From positions 124,001 to 188,000 of the forward strand of contig NZ_CAHS01000014.1 in NCBI RefSeq assembly GCF_001050515.1: 64,000 bases of DNA. Direction: 5' to 3'. The notes below the pieces were generated by a model. The model saw only the letters and a program-made list of their open reading frames with translations, was not told where the DNA came from and did no database searches. The position numbers and the translations under genes were made by a program. The stretch comes from Erwinia piriflorinigrans CFBP 5888 (GTDB lineage Bacteria; Pseudomonadota; Gammaproteobacteria; Enterobacterales; Enterobacteriaceae). This document shows, in pieces, positions 1-8,798 of this stretch (the stretch's first letter is position 1; each line of letters starts with the position of its first letter).

Positions 1-612
1 AAAACCCATTACCAGACCGAACGCGATCGCTATCCACCAGCAAAAGAGAGCAAAACGCGGGCGACGCGGATAGAACAAAAAAAACAGCGCCATGGCGCTA
101 AAGCCGCTGGAAGCGTGCCCGCCCGGGAAGCAATGCCCCGGCCCGCTCTGAGCAGGGACATGGCCGAACAGCGGATAAGAGACGGCTTGGCCGCCAAATT
201 GTACCAGGTCCCACGGACAGGAGTGCGCGCTGCTGGCCTTCAATATGCCGACTACCAGCGGGCCGGTCCCCATCATCAGGGCTACCAGTACCCACCGAGG
301 CTGGCGGCGCAGCAGACCGGCCAGCAGCAGCAGGACGCCGCCGCCAATCAGCACTTCTTTTAGCAGCCGGTGATTAATCACATCCAGCCAGCGGTTATCC
401 TTCCACGGAAACTGATGGATGACCGGATCGAACCACAGTCTGGTCAGCGCCATATCCCAACTCTCGTCCCGCGACAGCCAGATAAAAAACAGGGCGGTAA
501 GTACCAGTAACACGAACTGTTTAAGATAAAAGCGTGCGGGCAGTGGGTAAAGAGGATCGCGCTGAATGTCACGGGCCGTTTGGCTTCTGTTTAGAATGGC
601 TAATGGTTTCAT
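1..612 (-). CDS. PAP2-family membrane phosphatase (3' end outside window)
   Basis: The frame opens with ATG at 610-612 (MKPLAILNRSQTARD...) and stays open to base 1, giving 204 codons without a stop, so the C-terminus lies outside the window. It has an N-terminal hydrophobic helix, a second at about residues 85-100, then a third. The phosphatase signature follows: a Lys-containing segment (KASSAHSCPWDL), then GHCFPGGHASSGF with the PAP2 GGHAS core. The family dephosphorylates lipid pyrophosphates or phosphates such as undecaprenyl-PP or lipid A at the membrane. It resembles neither E. coli YbjG nor LpxT in sequence, so I assign no symbol and the substrate is unknown. A PmrA/BasR-type box lies 49 bp upstream, which points to envelope remodelling. 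The family call is firm; the function is inferred. Confidence 0.8.
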   Translation of the reverse strand, partial: MKPLAILNRSQTARDIQRDPLYPLPARFYLKQFVLLVLTALFFIWLSRDESWDMALTRLWFDPVIHQFPWKDNRWLDVINHRLLKEVLIGGGVLLLLAGLLRRQPRWVLVALMMGTGPLVVGILKASSAHSCPWDLVQFGGQAVSYPLFGHVPAQSGPGHCFPGGHASSGFSAMALFFLFYPRRPRFALFCWWIAIAFGLVMGF

Positions 613-660
613 GTCGTTTTCGACTGGCTGATAAACATCATGCTATTCTGCCGGGTGGCG

Positions 661-677
661 ATTAAGGAAACATTAAG
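661..677 (-). promoter_or_regulatory. Probable PmrA (BasR) box upstream of the PAP2 phosphatase
   Basis: On the minus strand the sequence is CTTAATGTTTCCTTAAT: two identical CTTAAT hexamers with a 5-bp spacer. This is the known PmrA/BasR direct-repeat architecture. It lies 49 bp before the start codon at 612, and a poor -10 (TAGCAT) sits 15 bp downstream of the box. The motif match is seen directly; regulation is inferred. Confidence 0.6.
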
Positions 678-719
678 AGTTGGCGGGCATGTGGCAGCAG
701 ACAGGGCCAAATGGGCATG

Positions 720-786
720 AAAAAAACCCGTTAATCAGTCGATTAACGGGCTCCTCAATGCGGGAATTTCAAAGAAAAGCAGTGGC
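720..786 (-). ncRNA. rybB: RybB small RNA
   Basis: On the minus strand, from 786 downward, the sequence begins GCCACTGCTTTTCTTTGA. I recognise this as the conserved 5' seed of RybB, the Hfq-dependent sRNA that represses outer-membrane protein mRNAs in the sigma-E response. The middle has diverged. The 3' end is a perfect 10-bp stem, CCCGTTAATC/GATTAACGGG with loop GACT (727-750), followed by seven Us, so it carries its own terminator and Hfq tail. The predicted length is about 67 nt, shorter than the roughly 80 nt of E. coli RybB. It sits just downstream of ybjL on the same strand, as in E. coli. A sigma-E-like promoter lies exactly upstream. Confidence 0.88.
727..750 (-). terminator. Intrinsic terminator of rybB (and possibly ybjL read-through)
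   Basis: A perfect inverted repeat with 10-bp arms and a 4-nt loop is followed on the minus strand by a T run (720-726). It forms the 3' end of RybB and could also stop transcripts arriving from ybjL. Confidence 0.85.
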
Positions 787-791
787 ACTAA

Positions 792-820
792 TTAAGACTT
801 CAGCATCAAAAGAAAGTTCT
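792..820 (-). promoter_or_regulatory. Sigma-E promoter of rybB
   Basis: On the minus strand AGAACTT (814-820) is followed by 15 nt and then GTCTTA (793-798), with the RybB 5' G six bases further on. This matches the sigma-E consensus (GGAACTT, about 15-16 nt, GTCTAA) in both sequence and spacing. The promoter lies in the short gap after the ybjL stop codon. Confidence 0.8.
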
Positions 821-839
821 GTGCAGAATGAGATTATTT

Positions 840-2528
840 TCATCCGCCGAGGATTGGCCAGATTATGACGATCAGCGTCCCTGCCAGGGTGAGTAATACG
901 TTAGCAATCGCGTAGGTTCCCGCATAACCGAGTGCCGGGATGTTACTGCGTGCCGTATCGCTGATAATCTCCATCGCCGGAGCACAGGTACGTGCACCCA
1001 TGATTGCGCCAAAGAGCAGAGCGCGGTTCATTTTTAGCACCCAGGCACCAAACAGGAAACAGATAACCACCGGGACCAAGCTGACCACTAACCCCGCCCC
1101 CAGCATGAGCAGCCCGGTTTCGCCCAGCCCCTGGGTTATCCCGCTACCGGCGCTTAAACCGACACCCGCCATAAACACCATCAGTCCGAACTCTTTCACC
1201 ATTGTCAGAGCGCCCTGTGGAATATAACCAAAGGTGGGATGGTTAGCACGCAGGAAGCCCAGCATAATCCCTGCGAAGAGCAGTCCGGCCGCATTGCCGA
1301 TACCAAAGTTGAAGTTGCTGAACTGGAAAGTGATCATGCCGATCATCAGGCCGACAATAAAGAAGGCGCAGAATGCCAGCAGGTCGGTGACCTGGCTGTT
1401 TATGGAGATAAAGCCGATACGGTCGGCGACGGATTTGACGCGTCTTGCTTCTCCGCTGATATGCAGCACATCGCCTTTATTGAGAATGATGCTTTCATCA
1501 ATGGGCATTTCAATCTGACTACGGATCACTCGATTAAGAAAGCAGCCGTGATCGGTCAGCTTCAGCTGGCTCAGCCGTCTGTTGACCGCGTTGTTATTCT
1601 TTACCACGATCTCTTCGTTAACAATGCGCATATCCAGCAGGTCACGGTCGAACACCTCTTTACCATTGCGGAAGCTGGGATCTAGGCGGGCATGGGCATC
1701 CGGGTAGCCAACCAACGATATTTCGTCGCCCGGCTGTAACACGGCGTCGCCATCCGGACTGGCCAGAATGCCGTTACGGCGAATACGTTCAATGTAACAA
1801 CCGGTCTGGCGATAGATGCCCAGCTCGCGCAGGTTTTTCCCATCGCTCCAGGCCACCAACTCCGGGCCTACGCGATATGCGCGGATCACCGGCAGATAGA
1901 CCTTACGTTTACTGTCTGGGTCCAGCCCACGTTCGCGTGCAATCTGCTGTGCGCTGGTAGGCAGATCCTGATGCTGTAATTTTGGCAGGTAGCGCGCGCC
2001 GAAAATTAAACTGACCAGGCCAATCAGGTAAGTCAGTGCGTATCCCAGACTAAGATGGTCCTGAGCAATACTCAGGCTTTTACCGTCCGGCAGCGTCTGG
2101 CGCAGGGTATCGCCAGCGCCAACCAGTACCGGAGTCGAAGTCATCGATCCGGCCAGCATCCCGGCAGTCAGGCCAATATCCCAGCCGAACAGTTTACCCA
2201 GCCCGAGAGCCAGCACCATCGCGCTACTGACCATCACTATCGCCAGCATCAAATAGTTTTTGCCATCGCGGAAGAAAATAGAAAAGAAGTTGGGGCCGGC
2301 TTCAACGCCTACACAGAAGATAAATAACATAAAGCCCAGATTAAGGGCGTCAGTGTTAATAGAGAAGTGCTGCTGACCGAGTAATAAAGAAACGACTAAA
2401 ACGCCAATAGAATTACCGAGTTGAACAGAGCCTAACCGGAGTTTGCCTAAACACAACCCTAATGCCAGTACGACGAATAATAACAGAATGTAATTTCCAC
2501 TTAACAAATCTGCAACGTTTATATTCAC
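840..2528 (-). CDS. ybjL: Putative transporter YbjL (AspT/YidE family)
   Basis: 562 residues, the usual length for YbjL. The layout is the aspartate:alanine antiporter-like fold: an N-terminal block of five or six hydrophobic helices (about residues 10-180), two soluble RCK_C/TrkA-C domains in the middle (about 205-285 and 295-375, e.g. [17 protein letters not shown] and [13 protein letters not shown]), and a second membrane block repeating the first (about 385-560). It sits in the inner membrane. The transported substrate is not established for YbjL itself. The gene stands alone; rybB follows it on the same strand. Confidence 0.93.
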   Translation of the reverse strand: MNINVADLLSGNYILLLFVVLALGLCLGKLRLGSVQLGNSIGVLVVSLLLGQQHFSINTDALNLGFMLFIFCVGVEAGPNFFSIFFRDGKNYLMLAIVMVSSAMVLALGLGKLFGWDIGLTAGMLAGSMTSTPVLVGAGDTLRQTLPDGKSLSIAQDHLSLGYALTYLIGLVSLIFGARYLPKLQHQDLPTSAQQIARERGLDPDSKRKVYLPVIRAYRVGPELVAWSDGKNLRELGIYRQTGCYIERIRRNGILASPDGDAVLQPGDEISLVGYPDAHARLDPSFRNGKEVFDRDLLDMRIVNEEIVVKNNNAVNRRLSQLKLTDHGCFLNRVIRSQIEMPIDESIILNKGDVLHISGEARRVKSVADRIGFISINSQVTDLLAFCAFFIVGLMIGMITFQFSNFNFGIGNAAGLLFAGIMLGFLRANHPTFGYIPQGALTMVKEFGLMVFMAGVGLSAGSGITQGLGETGLLMLGAGLVVSLVPVVICFLFGAWVLKMNRALLFGAIMGARTCAPAMEIISDTARSNIPALGYAGTYAIANVLLTLAGTLIVIIWPILGG

Positions 2529-2866
2529 ATGTCACTTCTTGTTGACGAATAAACTGATGATGGAAAGGGCATATACGCTAAATTTAACCCGGTGATGCTG
2601 CCTATCAGGCGATGTAGACGGCGCGATGGGCAGGCTTAATGCAAACACCGACTATTTTAATCGTTACCGGGTCAGACAGCCACCTTGCGGTATATTTATT
2701 TATTAACCATGCTTTATTTAAATTCGATACGCATGACGAGACGCTGAGCTGACGAGAAAGGGGAAGCAGTGACGAGCGGAGGGGCGGGTCAAACCACGAA
2801 GGCGTTGCGTCAGGGCTGAAAAGCGCAGACGCTGGGTGTGGACACAGCGCCTGCCGCCGTCAGAAA
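2529..2866. other. Intergenic region between grxA and ybjL
   Basis: 338 bp without a convincing gene. It should hold the ybjL promoter (minus strand, right-to-left; a TATATG-like element lies near 2567-2572) and the 3' flank of grxA. A GACGAG hexamer occurs three times between about 2736 and 2778. I see no terminator hairpin with a T run and no recognisable RNA. Confidence 0.5.
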
Positions 2867-3130
2867 TTACTGGAACAGGCCCAGATTTTCTTTGGCGTAA
2901 GCTTCGAATTCAGTACAGCCACCGATATGGTTCTGATCGAGGAAAATCTGTGGGACTGTCTCAACCGGTTTACCAACGGTTTTTTCCAGGTCGGCTTTGG
3001 TAATACCTTCAGCATGAATATCGATATAACGGAAATTGAAGTCGTCGCGCTCTTCGGTCAACTTCTCGGCAAGCTCTTTAGCACGGACACAATAAGGGCA
3101 GCCCGGGCGGCCAAAAATGACTGCAAACAT
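2867..3130 (-). CDS. grxA: Glutaredoxin 1
   Basis: 87 residues with the CPYC redox motif near the N-terminus (GRPGCPYCVRAKELA) and the conserved TVPQIFLDQNHIGG glutathione-binding segment. It is a cytoplasmic glutathione-dependent dithiol reductant for ribonucleotide reductase and other disulfides. E. coli GrxA is 85 residues. It is divergent from ybjC-nfsA. In E. coli grxA is OxyR-controlled; I could not find a convincing OxyR motif in the 180-bp divergent gap here. Confidence 0.96.
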   Translation of the reverse strand: MFAVIFGRPGCPYCVRAKELAEKLTEERDDFNFRYIDIHAEGITKADLEKTVGKPVETVPQIFLDQNHIGGCTEFEAYAKENLGLFQ

Positions 3131-3311
3131 GGTATCTCCTGAAATCTTATAAAGAAATTTAAGTTAATGGGGCCAATGATGCCCGCATCTCCCGCTTAAA
3201 GAAAGAGGGAATTACCTGTTAGTCTGATTCGCCAGATCTATACTAAGCGGTTTAAGCCACACCTTTAACCGACTTGTAAAGTGTCAACCCGCCGCAGTCA
3301 GGAGAGTGTTA

Positions 3312-3569
3312 ATGCGTGCCTTTAGTCAATTACCCCGCCCGATATTGCTGTTGGAAATATTGGGTATTGTGCTGCTGGTTGCCTCCCCTCTCGCACTGCG
3401 TGAGATGCTGCTGTTTGCGCCGTTAAACGGTAAGGCGGCGGCAACGACATTGCTGTTTGTAGGAATTGCCCTGATACTGCCGGCCGCCATAGTCATGATC
3501 TGGCGTACCGCCAAAATAATGGCTCCCGAATTATTTAACGCGCGATCGGCACGCGACAAACGTCAATAA
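3312..3569 (+). CDS. ybjC: Small membrane protein YbjC
   Basis: 85 residues from ATG 3312. An in-frame GTG at 3306 is possible, but the AGGAG at 3300-3304 is only one base from it and is well spaced (7 nt) for ATG 3312. Two hydrophobic helices are visible (about residues 12-32 and 45-66), followed by a charged C-terminus. The DUF1418 family is of unknown function. It is 10 bp upstream of nfsA and probably co-transcribed with it, as in E. coli, where the pair responds to SoxRS. Confidence 0.85.
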   Translation: MRAFSQLPRPILLLEILGIVLLVASPLALREMLLFAPLNGKAAATTLLFVGIALILPAAIVMIWRTAKIMAPELFNARSARDKRQ

Positions 3570-3579
3570 GGAGATCCCC

Positions 3580-4302
3580 ATGACGCCAACTATTGAATTA
3601 CTGCGTTCCCATCGATCGATTCGCTCTTTCACCGACGAGCAGATCGCCCCCGGGCAGCGTGCTGCCATCATTGATGCGGCCCAGTCCGCTTCCACTTCCA
3701 GCTTTTTGCAGTGCTCCTCGATTATTCGCATCAGCGATCGCGCGCTGCGCGAAACCTTGGTCAAACTGAGCGGTGGTCAGCATTACGTTGCGCAAGCTGC
3801 TGAATTCTGGGTTTTTTGTGCTGATTTTAATCGTTTGCAGCAGATCAGCCCGCAGGCGGAGTTGGGGCTGGCAGAGCAGCTGTTGCTGGGATGTGTTGAT
3901 ACGGCGCTAATGGCACAAAACGCGATGATAGCCGCAGAATCCCTCGGCTTCGGCGGTGTGTACATTGGCGGCATTCGTAATCATATTGCGGAAGTCACGG
4001 AAGTATTGGGCTTGCCGAAATTTGTGCTGCCGTTGTTTGGCCTGTGCCTGGGTAAGCCCGCTCAAGATCCGCAGTGCAAACCCCGTATGCCGGCGGAGCT
4101 ATTAGTGCATGAAAACCGCTATCAGCCTTTGAACAGCGAACTGCTGGCGCAGTATGACGATGAGCTGGTGCAGTATTATCAGAAACGCGAAAGTAACCCT
4201 CGTTCTGAAAGCTGGAGTGAACACATTCAGAAGACGCTTAGTAAAGAGAGCCGCCCATTTATTCTCGATTATTTGCATCAGCAGGGATGGGCCACGCGCT
4301 AA
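3580..4302 (+). CDS. nfsA: Oxygen-insensitive NADPH nitroreductase
   Basis: 240 residues, identical in length to E. coli NfsA. It has the flavin-binding nitroreductase start (LLRSHRSIRSFTDEQI), the FMN-contacting region around LQCSSIIRI, and the C-terminal segment with GGVYIGGIRNH and FGLCLGKP. It is a cytoplasmic homodimer that reduces nitroaromatics, quinones and chromate in two-electron steps with NADPH. A strong AAGGAG precedes the ATG by 7 nt. The E. coli downstream neighbour rimK is absent here. Confidence 0.96.
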   Translation: MTPTIELLRSHRSIRSFTDEQIAPGQRAAIIDAAQSASTSSFLQCSSIIRISDRALRETLVKLSGGQHYVAQAAEFWVFCADFNRLQQISPQAELGLAEQLLLGCVDTALMAQNAMIAAESLGFGGVYIGGIRNHIAEVTEVLGLPKFVLPLFGLCLGKPAQDPQCKPRMPAELLVHENRYQPLNSELLAQYDDELVQYYQKRESNPRSESWSEHIQKTLSKESRPFILDYLHQQGWATR

Positions 4303-4570
4303 CTCAGGCTTAATCCTGTTCTGATAAGACGGGAATACCGCACAGCGTATCGTTGAAATGACGTTCACGCTGTCGGTGAGACGGCGGTGATAACAAAAGC
4401 AGCGTACTGGGATTGGGGCGGACATAATGGCCTCAGGATTGTCAGGCTACGTAACATAGGTTCTGTCTTAATTGCGCGTTTTAACCTCATATTTATGTGT
4501 TAATCGTAGTTTTTGCTGCCGTTTTTCCGTAAGCTAGTACGCAATTTTATGGCTTAAGAGACAATTCTAT

Positions 4571-5050
4571 ATGGCTTCACTCGTCGTTCCGGACCTCGAC
4601 GTGTTACGACGTTGGCTGGATCAACAAAGTATTACCTGGTTTGAGTGTGATTCGTGTCAGGCTCTTCATTTGCCGCATATGCAAAATTTTGACGGCGTGT
4701 TTGATGCCAAGATTGACCTTGTGGATGAGGTTATTCTTTTTTCGGCACTGGCCGAGGTTAAGCCGACTGCGCTGATCCCGTTGGCGGGAGACCTGTCACA
4801 AATCAATGCCAGTTCACTGACGGTGAAAGCATTTCTGGATATTCAGGACGATAATCTCCCTAAGCTGATTGTCTGCCAGTCGTTGAGCGTCGCGGCCGGT
4901 GTAACCTACGCTCAGTTCATGCACTTTATGAAACAGAGTGAAGAACAGATTTCAATGATCGTCATGGAGGCGTTCGCCAATCATTTGTTGATGATTGCAG
5001 AAGAGGACGAACGGCCGCCGATGATAGCCAGCCATTCGCTGCTACATTAA
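4571..5050 (+). CDS. ybjN: YbjN family protein (type III secretion chaperone-like fold)
   Basis: 159 residues, close to E. coli YbjN (158), and acidic (many D/E). It has no membrane segment or signal peptide. The DUF1790/YbjN family has a fold related to type III secretion chaperones. In E. coli it affects motility, exopolysaccharide and stress phenotypes, but the mechanism is unknown. The Erwinia amylovora homologue AmyR is a regulator of amylovoran production, which is the more relevant precedent if this is Erwinia. It is monocistronic, with 268 bp upstream where rimK would normally be. Confidence 0.9.
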   Translation: MASLVVPDLDVLRRWLDQQSITWFECDSCQALHLPHMQNFDGVFDAKIDLVDEVILFSALAEVKPTALIPLAGDLSQINASSLTVKAFLDIQDDNLPKLIVCQSLSVAAGVTYAQFMHFMKQSEEQISMIVMEAFANHLLMIAEEDERPPMIASHSLLH

Positions 5051-5466
5051 TCTGCCCGTGACGTATCATTGCCTTCGGGTGGATTGGCTTCTGCCCGTCT
5101 GCCTCGGTTTTTTCTGTCGCTGAAAAAGTGAGCAAGGCTTTTCAACTGTCGCTATCCTCCCTGCCATACCCTGTTTTATTCTGCGTTTTGTCCTTTATTG
5201 CCAGATATTTATCCGCATTTTCGCCTCCGATGCCTCACCTGTAGGGAATAAATGCATAATAAATCGCTTACCGCGTTTTTTAATCCAGAGACTGGTTTGG
5301 ATGACTGACTGGCGCTATCTTTGTTTATCCTGCTTCATCGCGCCATACCGCTAAACATTCCGGTTAACAGTATGAGCATTAGCATGAATAATGATGCATG
5401 ATGATTTCATCACGTGACGCCAGTTCTGCGTGGCATAAAGATTACCCTTGTTCAGGAGGATGGAAG
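5051..5466. other. Intergenic region upstream of potF
   Basis: 416 bp carrying the presumed promoter and leader of the putrescine operon. An open frame extends upstream of potF from 5398, but it is not used: the conserved signal peptide and a good Shine-Dalgarno place the start at 5467. I see no clear operator. Short ATGATG/ATGCAT repeats occur at about 5386-5406. Confidence 0.5.
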
Positions 5467-6576
5467 ATGTTCAGCCAAGATAAAAAATGGTTGTCAGGCG
5501 TTGCTGTAGCAATGCTGATGGTGGCTTCCGCTGGCTCACTGGCGGCAGACAAGACGCTACACGTCTATAACTGGTCTGATTACATCGCGCCGAATACCGT
5601 AGCGGATTTTGAAAAGCAGACCGGCATTAAAGTGGTGTACGACGTCTTCGACTCCAATGAAGTGCTTGAGGGGAAATTGATGGCGGGTAATACCGGCTAC
5701 GACGTGGTGGTGCCTTCATCCAGCTTCCTGGCGCGTCAGTTGCAGTCCGGTGTGTTTCAGCCGCTGGATCGTAGTAAGCTGCCAAACTATAAAAATCTTG
5801 ATGCGGATCTGCTGAAGAAGCTGGAACAACACGATCCGGGCAACAAATATGCTATCCCTTACCTGTGGGCCACTACCGGCATCGGCTACAACGTGGAAAA
5901 AGTGAAGGCCGCGCTGGGCAAAGATGCACCGGTGAATAGCTGGGATCTGGTACTCAAGCCTGAAAATCTCGCCAAACTGAAAAGCTGTGGCGTCTCCTTC
6001 CTTGACGCTCCTGAAGAGATCTTTGCCACCGTGCTGAACTATCAGGGTAAAGACCCGAACAGCAGCGATGCAAAAGATTACTCGGGGGCGGCAACCGATC
6101 TGCTGTTGAAGCTGCGCCCAAGCATTCGTTACTTCCACTCATCGCAGTATATTAATGACCTTGAGAATGGCAATACCTGCGTGGCTATTGGCTGGGCAGG
6201 CGATATCCTACAGGCGAAGAATCGTGCGCAGGCCGCAAAAAATGGTGTTGAGATCGCCTACAGCATCCCAAAAGAAGGCGCGCTGGCGTTCTTCGATACG
6301 CTTGCCATCCCTAAAGATGCGAAAAATGTCGATGAAGCCTTGCAGTTTATTAACTATCTGCTGGAACCTAAAGTGATGGCGAACATATCCAACGCGGTTT
6401 TCTATGCCAGCGGTAATAAAGCCTCGGTGCCGTTTGTCGATGCCGCCATCCGTAATAATCCAGGCGTCTATCCGCCGGCGGATATTATGGCAAAATTGTT
6501 TACCCTGAAGGTGCAGGAGCCAAAACTTGACCGTGTGCGCACGCGCGCATGGACTAAAGTGAAGAGTGGCCAGTAG
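5467..6576 (+). CDS. potF: Putrescine-binding periplasmic protein
   Basis: 369 residues from ATG 5467, chosen because AGGAGG (5454-5459) is 7 nt upstream and a signal peptide begins there ([10 protein letters not shown]... ending SLA-ADK). The mature protein shows the PotD/PotF fold: [30 protein letters not shown] and the [10 protein letters not shown] hinge segment. It captures putrescine in the periplasm and hands it to PotGHI. It is followed by a hairpin and then potG, which fits excess production of the binding protein over the transporter. Confidence 0.96.
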   Translation: MFSQDKKWLSGVAVAMLMVASAGSLAADKTLHVYNWSDYIAPNTVADFEKQTGIKVVYDVFDSNEVLEGKLMAGNTGYDVVVPSSSFLARQLQSGVFQPLDRSKLPNYKNLDADLLKKLEQHDPGNKYAIPYLWATTGIGYNVEKVKAALGKDAPVNSWDLVLKPENLAKLKSCGVSFLDAPEEIFATVLNYQGKDPNSSDAKDYSGAATDLLLKLRPSIRYFHSSQYINDLENGNTCVAIGWAGDILQAKNRAQAAKNGVEIAYSIPKEGALAFFDTLAIPKDAKNVDEALQFINYLLEPKVMANISNAVFYASGNKASVPFVDAAIRNNPGVYPPADIMAKLFTLKVQEPKLDRVRTRAWTKVKSGQ

Positions 6577-6605
6577 CTGAGAATCATCTCAACTGCGCAT
6601 AAGCA

Positions 6606-6631
6606 ACAGAGGCGCGCATAGCGGCCTCTGT
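6606..6631 (+). terminator. Hairpin between potF and potG (attenuating or stabilising)
   Basis: A perfect 8-bp inverted repeat, ACAGAGGC/GCCTCTGT, with a 10-nt loop is followed by a T-rich stretch (TCTTGTCATTT). It is too weak for a strong terminator. It is suited to protecting the potF mRNA 3' end or lowering expression of potGHI. Confidence 0.5.
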
Positions 6632-6687
6632 CTTGTCATTTCAGCGGGCTTGCTAACTGCAGGCCGCACTTCTGGTGCCGGAGTATC

Positions 6688-7827
6688 ATGGCAGTGAATG
6701 ATCTAATTCCCCGTTCTCAAAGCAAAGCTGGCAAGGCGCTAAACCCGTTGCTGGAGATCCGTAATCTGACCAAATCCTTTGACGGACAGCATGCGGTAGA
6801 TGATGTCAATCTCACCATCTATAAAGGCGAGATTTTTGCGCTGCTCGGGCCGTCAGGCTGTGGTAAGTCAACCTTGCTGCGCATGCTGGCAGGGTTTGAA
6901 CCCCCGACCCAGGGGCAGGTTGTGCTGGACGGGCTTGACCTTTCCCATGTGCCACCTTACCAACGCCCGATCAATATGATGTTCCAGTCATATGCGCTTT
7001 TCCCGCATATGACGGTGGAGCAAAACATCGCCTTTGGCCTGAAACAGGATCGTCTGGCGAAGGGTGAAATCAGTGCACGCGTCGCCGAGATGTTGACACT
7101 GGTACATATGCAGGATTACGCCAAACGTAAACCCCACCAGCTCTCTGGCGGCCAGCGTCAGCGCGTGGCGCTGGCACGCAGCCTGGCGAAACGGCCAAAG
7201 CTGCTGCTGCTTGATGAACCGATGGGCGCGCTGGATAAAAAACTGCGCGACCGTATGCAGCACGAAGTGGTGGATATTCTTGAGCGCGTGGGAGCAACCT
7301 GCGTCATGGTGACTCATGATCAGGAAGAAGCAATGACGATGGCCGGGCGTATTGCGATTATGAACCGGGGTAAATTCGTCCAGATCGGTGAACCGGAAGA
7401 GATTTACGAGCACCCGGCGACGCGCTTCAGCGCCGAATTTATTGGTTCGGTTAACCTGTTTGAGGGGGTTCTGCGCGAACGTCAGCCTGAACATCTGCTG
7501 ATTGACAGCCCCGTGCTTGCCTGTCCACTGAAAGTGCTCTCTGATGCTTCGGTAGTGGATGGTGTGCCGGTTAGCGTGGCGCTGCGTCCGGAAAAAGTGA
7601 TGCTGTGCACGCAGCCAACGGCCGATGGCTGTAATTATGCCGTCGGCGAAGTGGTACATATTGCCTATCTCGGTGACTTGTCCATCTACCATGTGCGCCT
7701 CGGTAACGGCCAGATGATCAGCGCCCAGCTGCAAAACGCGCATCGCTTCCGTCAGGGAACGCCGACCTGGGGTGATGAAGTGCAGCTGTGTTGGGATGCC
7801 GACAGTTGCGTGATCCTGACGCTATAG
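6688..7827 (+). CDS. potG: Putrescine ABC transporter ATP-binding subunit
   Basis: 379 residues (E. coli 377). It has Walker A GPSGCGKST (about residue 55), Q-loop QSYALFPHMT, ABC signature [16 protein letters not shown], Walker B LLLLDEPMGALD, and a C-terminal TOBE-like regulatory domain (VALRPEKVML). It is the cytoplasmic ATPase of PotFGHI, energising putrescine uptake. GGAG lies 4 nt before the ATG. Its stop codon is 5 bp from the potH start. Confidence 0.97.
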   Translation: MAVNDLIPRSQSKAGKALNPLLEIRNLTKSFDGQHAVDDVNLTIYKGEIFALLGPSGCGKSTLLRMLAGFEPPTQGQVVLDGLDLSHVPPYQRPINMMFQSYALFPHMTVEQNIAFGLKQDRLAKGEISARVAEMLTLVHMQDYAKRKPHQLSGGQRQRVALARSLAKRPKLLLLDEPMGALDKKLRDRMQHEVVDILERVGATCVMVTHDQEEAMTMAGRIAIMNRGKFVQIGEPEEIYEHPATRFSAEFIGSVNLFEGVLRERQPEHLLIDSPVLACPLKVLSDASVVDGVPVSVALRPEKVMLCTQPTADGCNYAVGEVVHIAYLGDLSIYHVRLGNGQMISAQLQNAHRFRQGTPTWGDEVQLCWDADSCVILTL

Positions 7828-7835
7828 GGGGGATG

Positions 7836-8798
7836 ATGAGCTTATTTTCTGAACGTCCTACGCCAAATCCCAGCGCCCGGCAAACCGGTATCAGTGGTCT
7901 GTTGACCCGTATACAGATGGCGCACGGGCGTAAGCTGGTGATTGCGCTGCCATACCTGTGGCTTTCACTGTTGTTTCTGCTGCCGTTCCTGATTGTACTT
8001 AAGATCAGCTTCGCGGAAGTGGCGCGTGCCATCCCACCGTATAGCGAACTGCTCAGCTGGGCCGACGGCCAGTTGAACCTGGTGCTGAATTTTGGCAACT
8101 ATTTCACCCTGACCGACGATCCGCTGTATATCGATGCCTATCTGCACTCTTTGCAGGTGGCGGCGATTTCGACCTTGATCTGCCTGCTGATCGGCTATCC
8201 CCTGGCATGGGCGGTCGCGCACGCTCCGGCATCAACGCGCAATATCCTGCTGCTGCTGGTGATCCTGCCTTCGTGGACCTCTTTTCTGGTGCGCGTTTAT
8301 GCGTGGATGGGCATCCTCAACGATAATGGCGTGTTAAATCGTTTGCTGATGTGGAGCGGCATCACCGACCATCCGCTGACTATCCTCTACACCAATCTGG
8401 CGGTATATATTGGTATCGTTTACTGCTATCTGCCGTTTATGGTGTTGCCCATCTATACTGCGCTGACGCGCATCGATTATTCGCTGGTGGAAGCCGCGCT
8501 CGATCTTGGCGCGCGCCCGTTGAAGACCTTCTTTAGCGTGATTGTGCCGTTGACCAAAGGCGGGATTATTGCCGGTTCGATGCTGGTATTTATCCCGGCG
8601 GTGGGGGAGTACGTGATCCCAGAACTGCTCGGCGGCCCGGACAGTATTATGATTGGCCGCGTGCTGTGGCAGGAGTTCTTTAATAACCGTGACTGGCCGG
8701 TCGCTTCTGCTTTGGCAGTGATTATCCTGCTGATCCTGATCCTGCCAATCATTTGGTTCCATAAGCACCAGAACAAAGAGATGGGGGACAAGGCGTGA
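7836..8798 (+). CDS. potH: Putrescine ABC transporter permease PotH
   Basis: 320 residues from ATG 7836. ATG 7833 directly before it is an equal alternative, and both are served by the GGGGGG at 7827-7832. Six transmembrane helices are expected; the EAA loop (EAALDLGARPLKTFFSVIVPLT) that docks on PotG is present. It forms the membrane channel with PotI. An open frame extends upstream into potG, but E. coli PotH is 317 residues and supports the later start. Confidence 0.95.
   Translation: MSLFSERPTPNPSARQTGISGLLTRIQMAHGRKLVIALPYLWLSLLFLLPFLIVLKISFAEVARAIPPYSELLSWADGQLNLVLNFGNYFTLTDDPLYIDAYLHSLQVAAISTLICLLIGYPLAWAVAHAPASTRNILLLLVILPSWTSFLVRVYAWMGILNDNGVLNRLLMWSGITDHPLTILYTNLAVYIGIVYCYLPFMVLPIYTALTRIDYSLVEAALDLGARPLKTFFSVIVPLTKGGIIAGSMLVFIPAVGEYVIPELLGGPDSIMIGRVLWQEFFNNRDWPVASALAVIILLILILPIIWFHKHQNKEMGDKA

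Noticed and set aside
3131-3305. OxyR and SoxS/MarA sites for grxA and ybjC-nfsA
   Set aside because: Expected from E. coli, but I could not match the motifs beyond a very weak GCCACACCTTTAAC; not reported as features.
6988-7743. Long open frame of 251 codons on the minus strand
   Set aside because: It lies wholly antisense to potG, whose ATPase motifs are intact, and has no recognisable domain.
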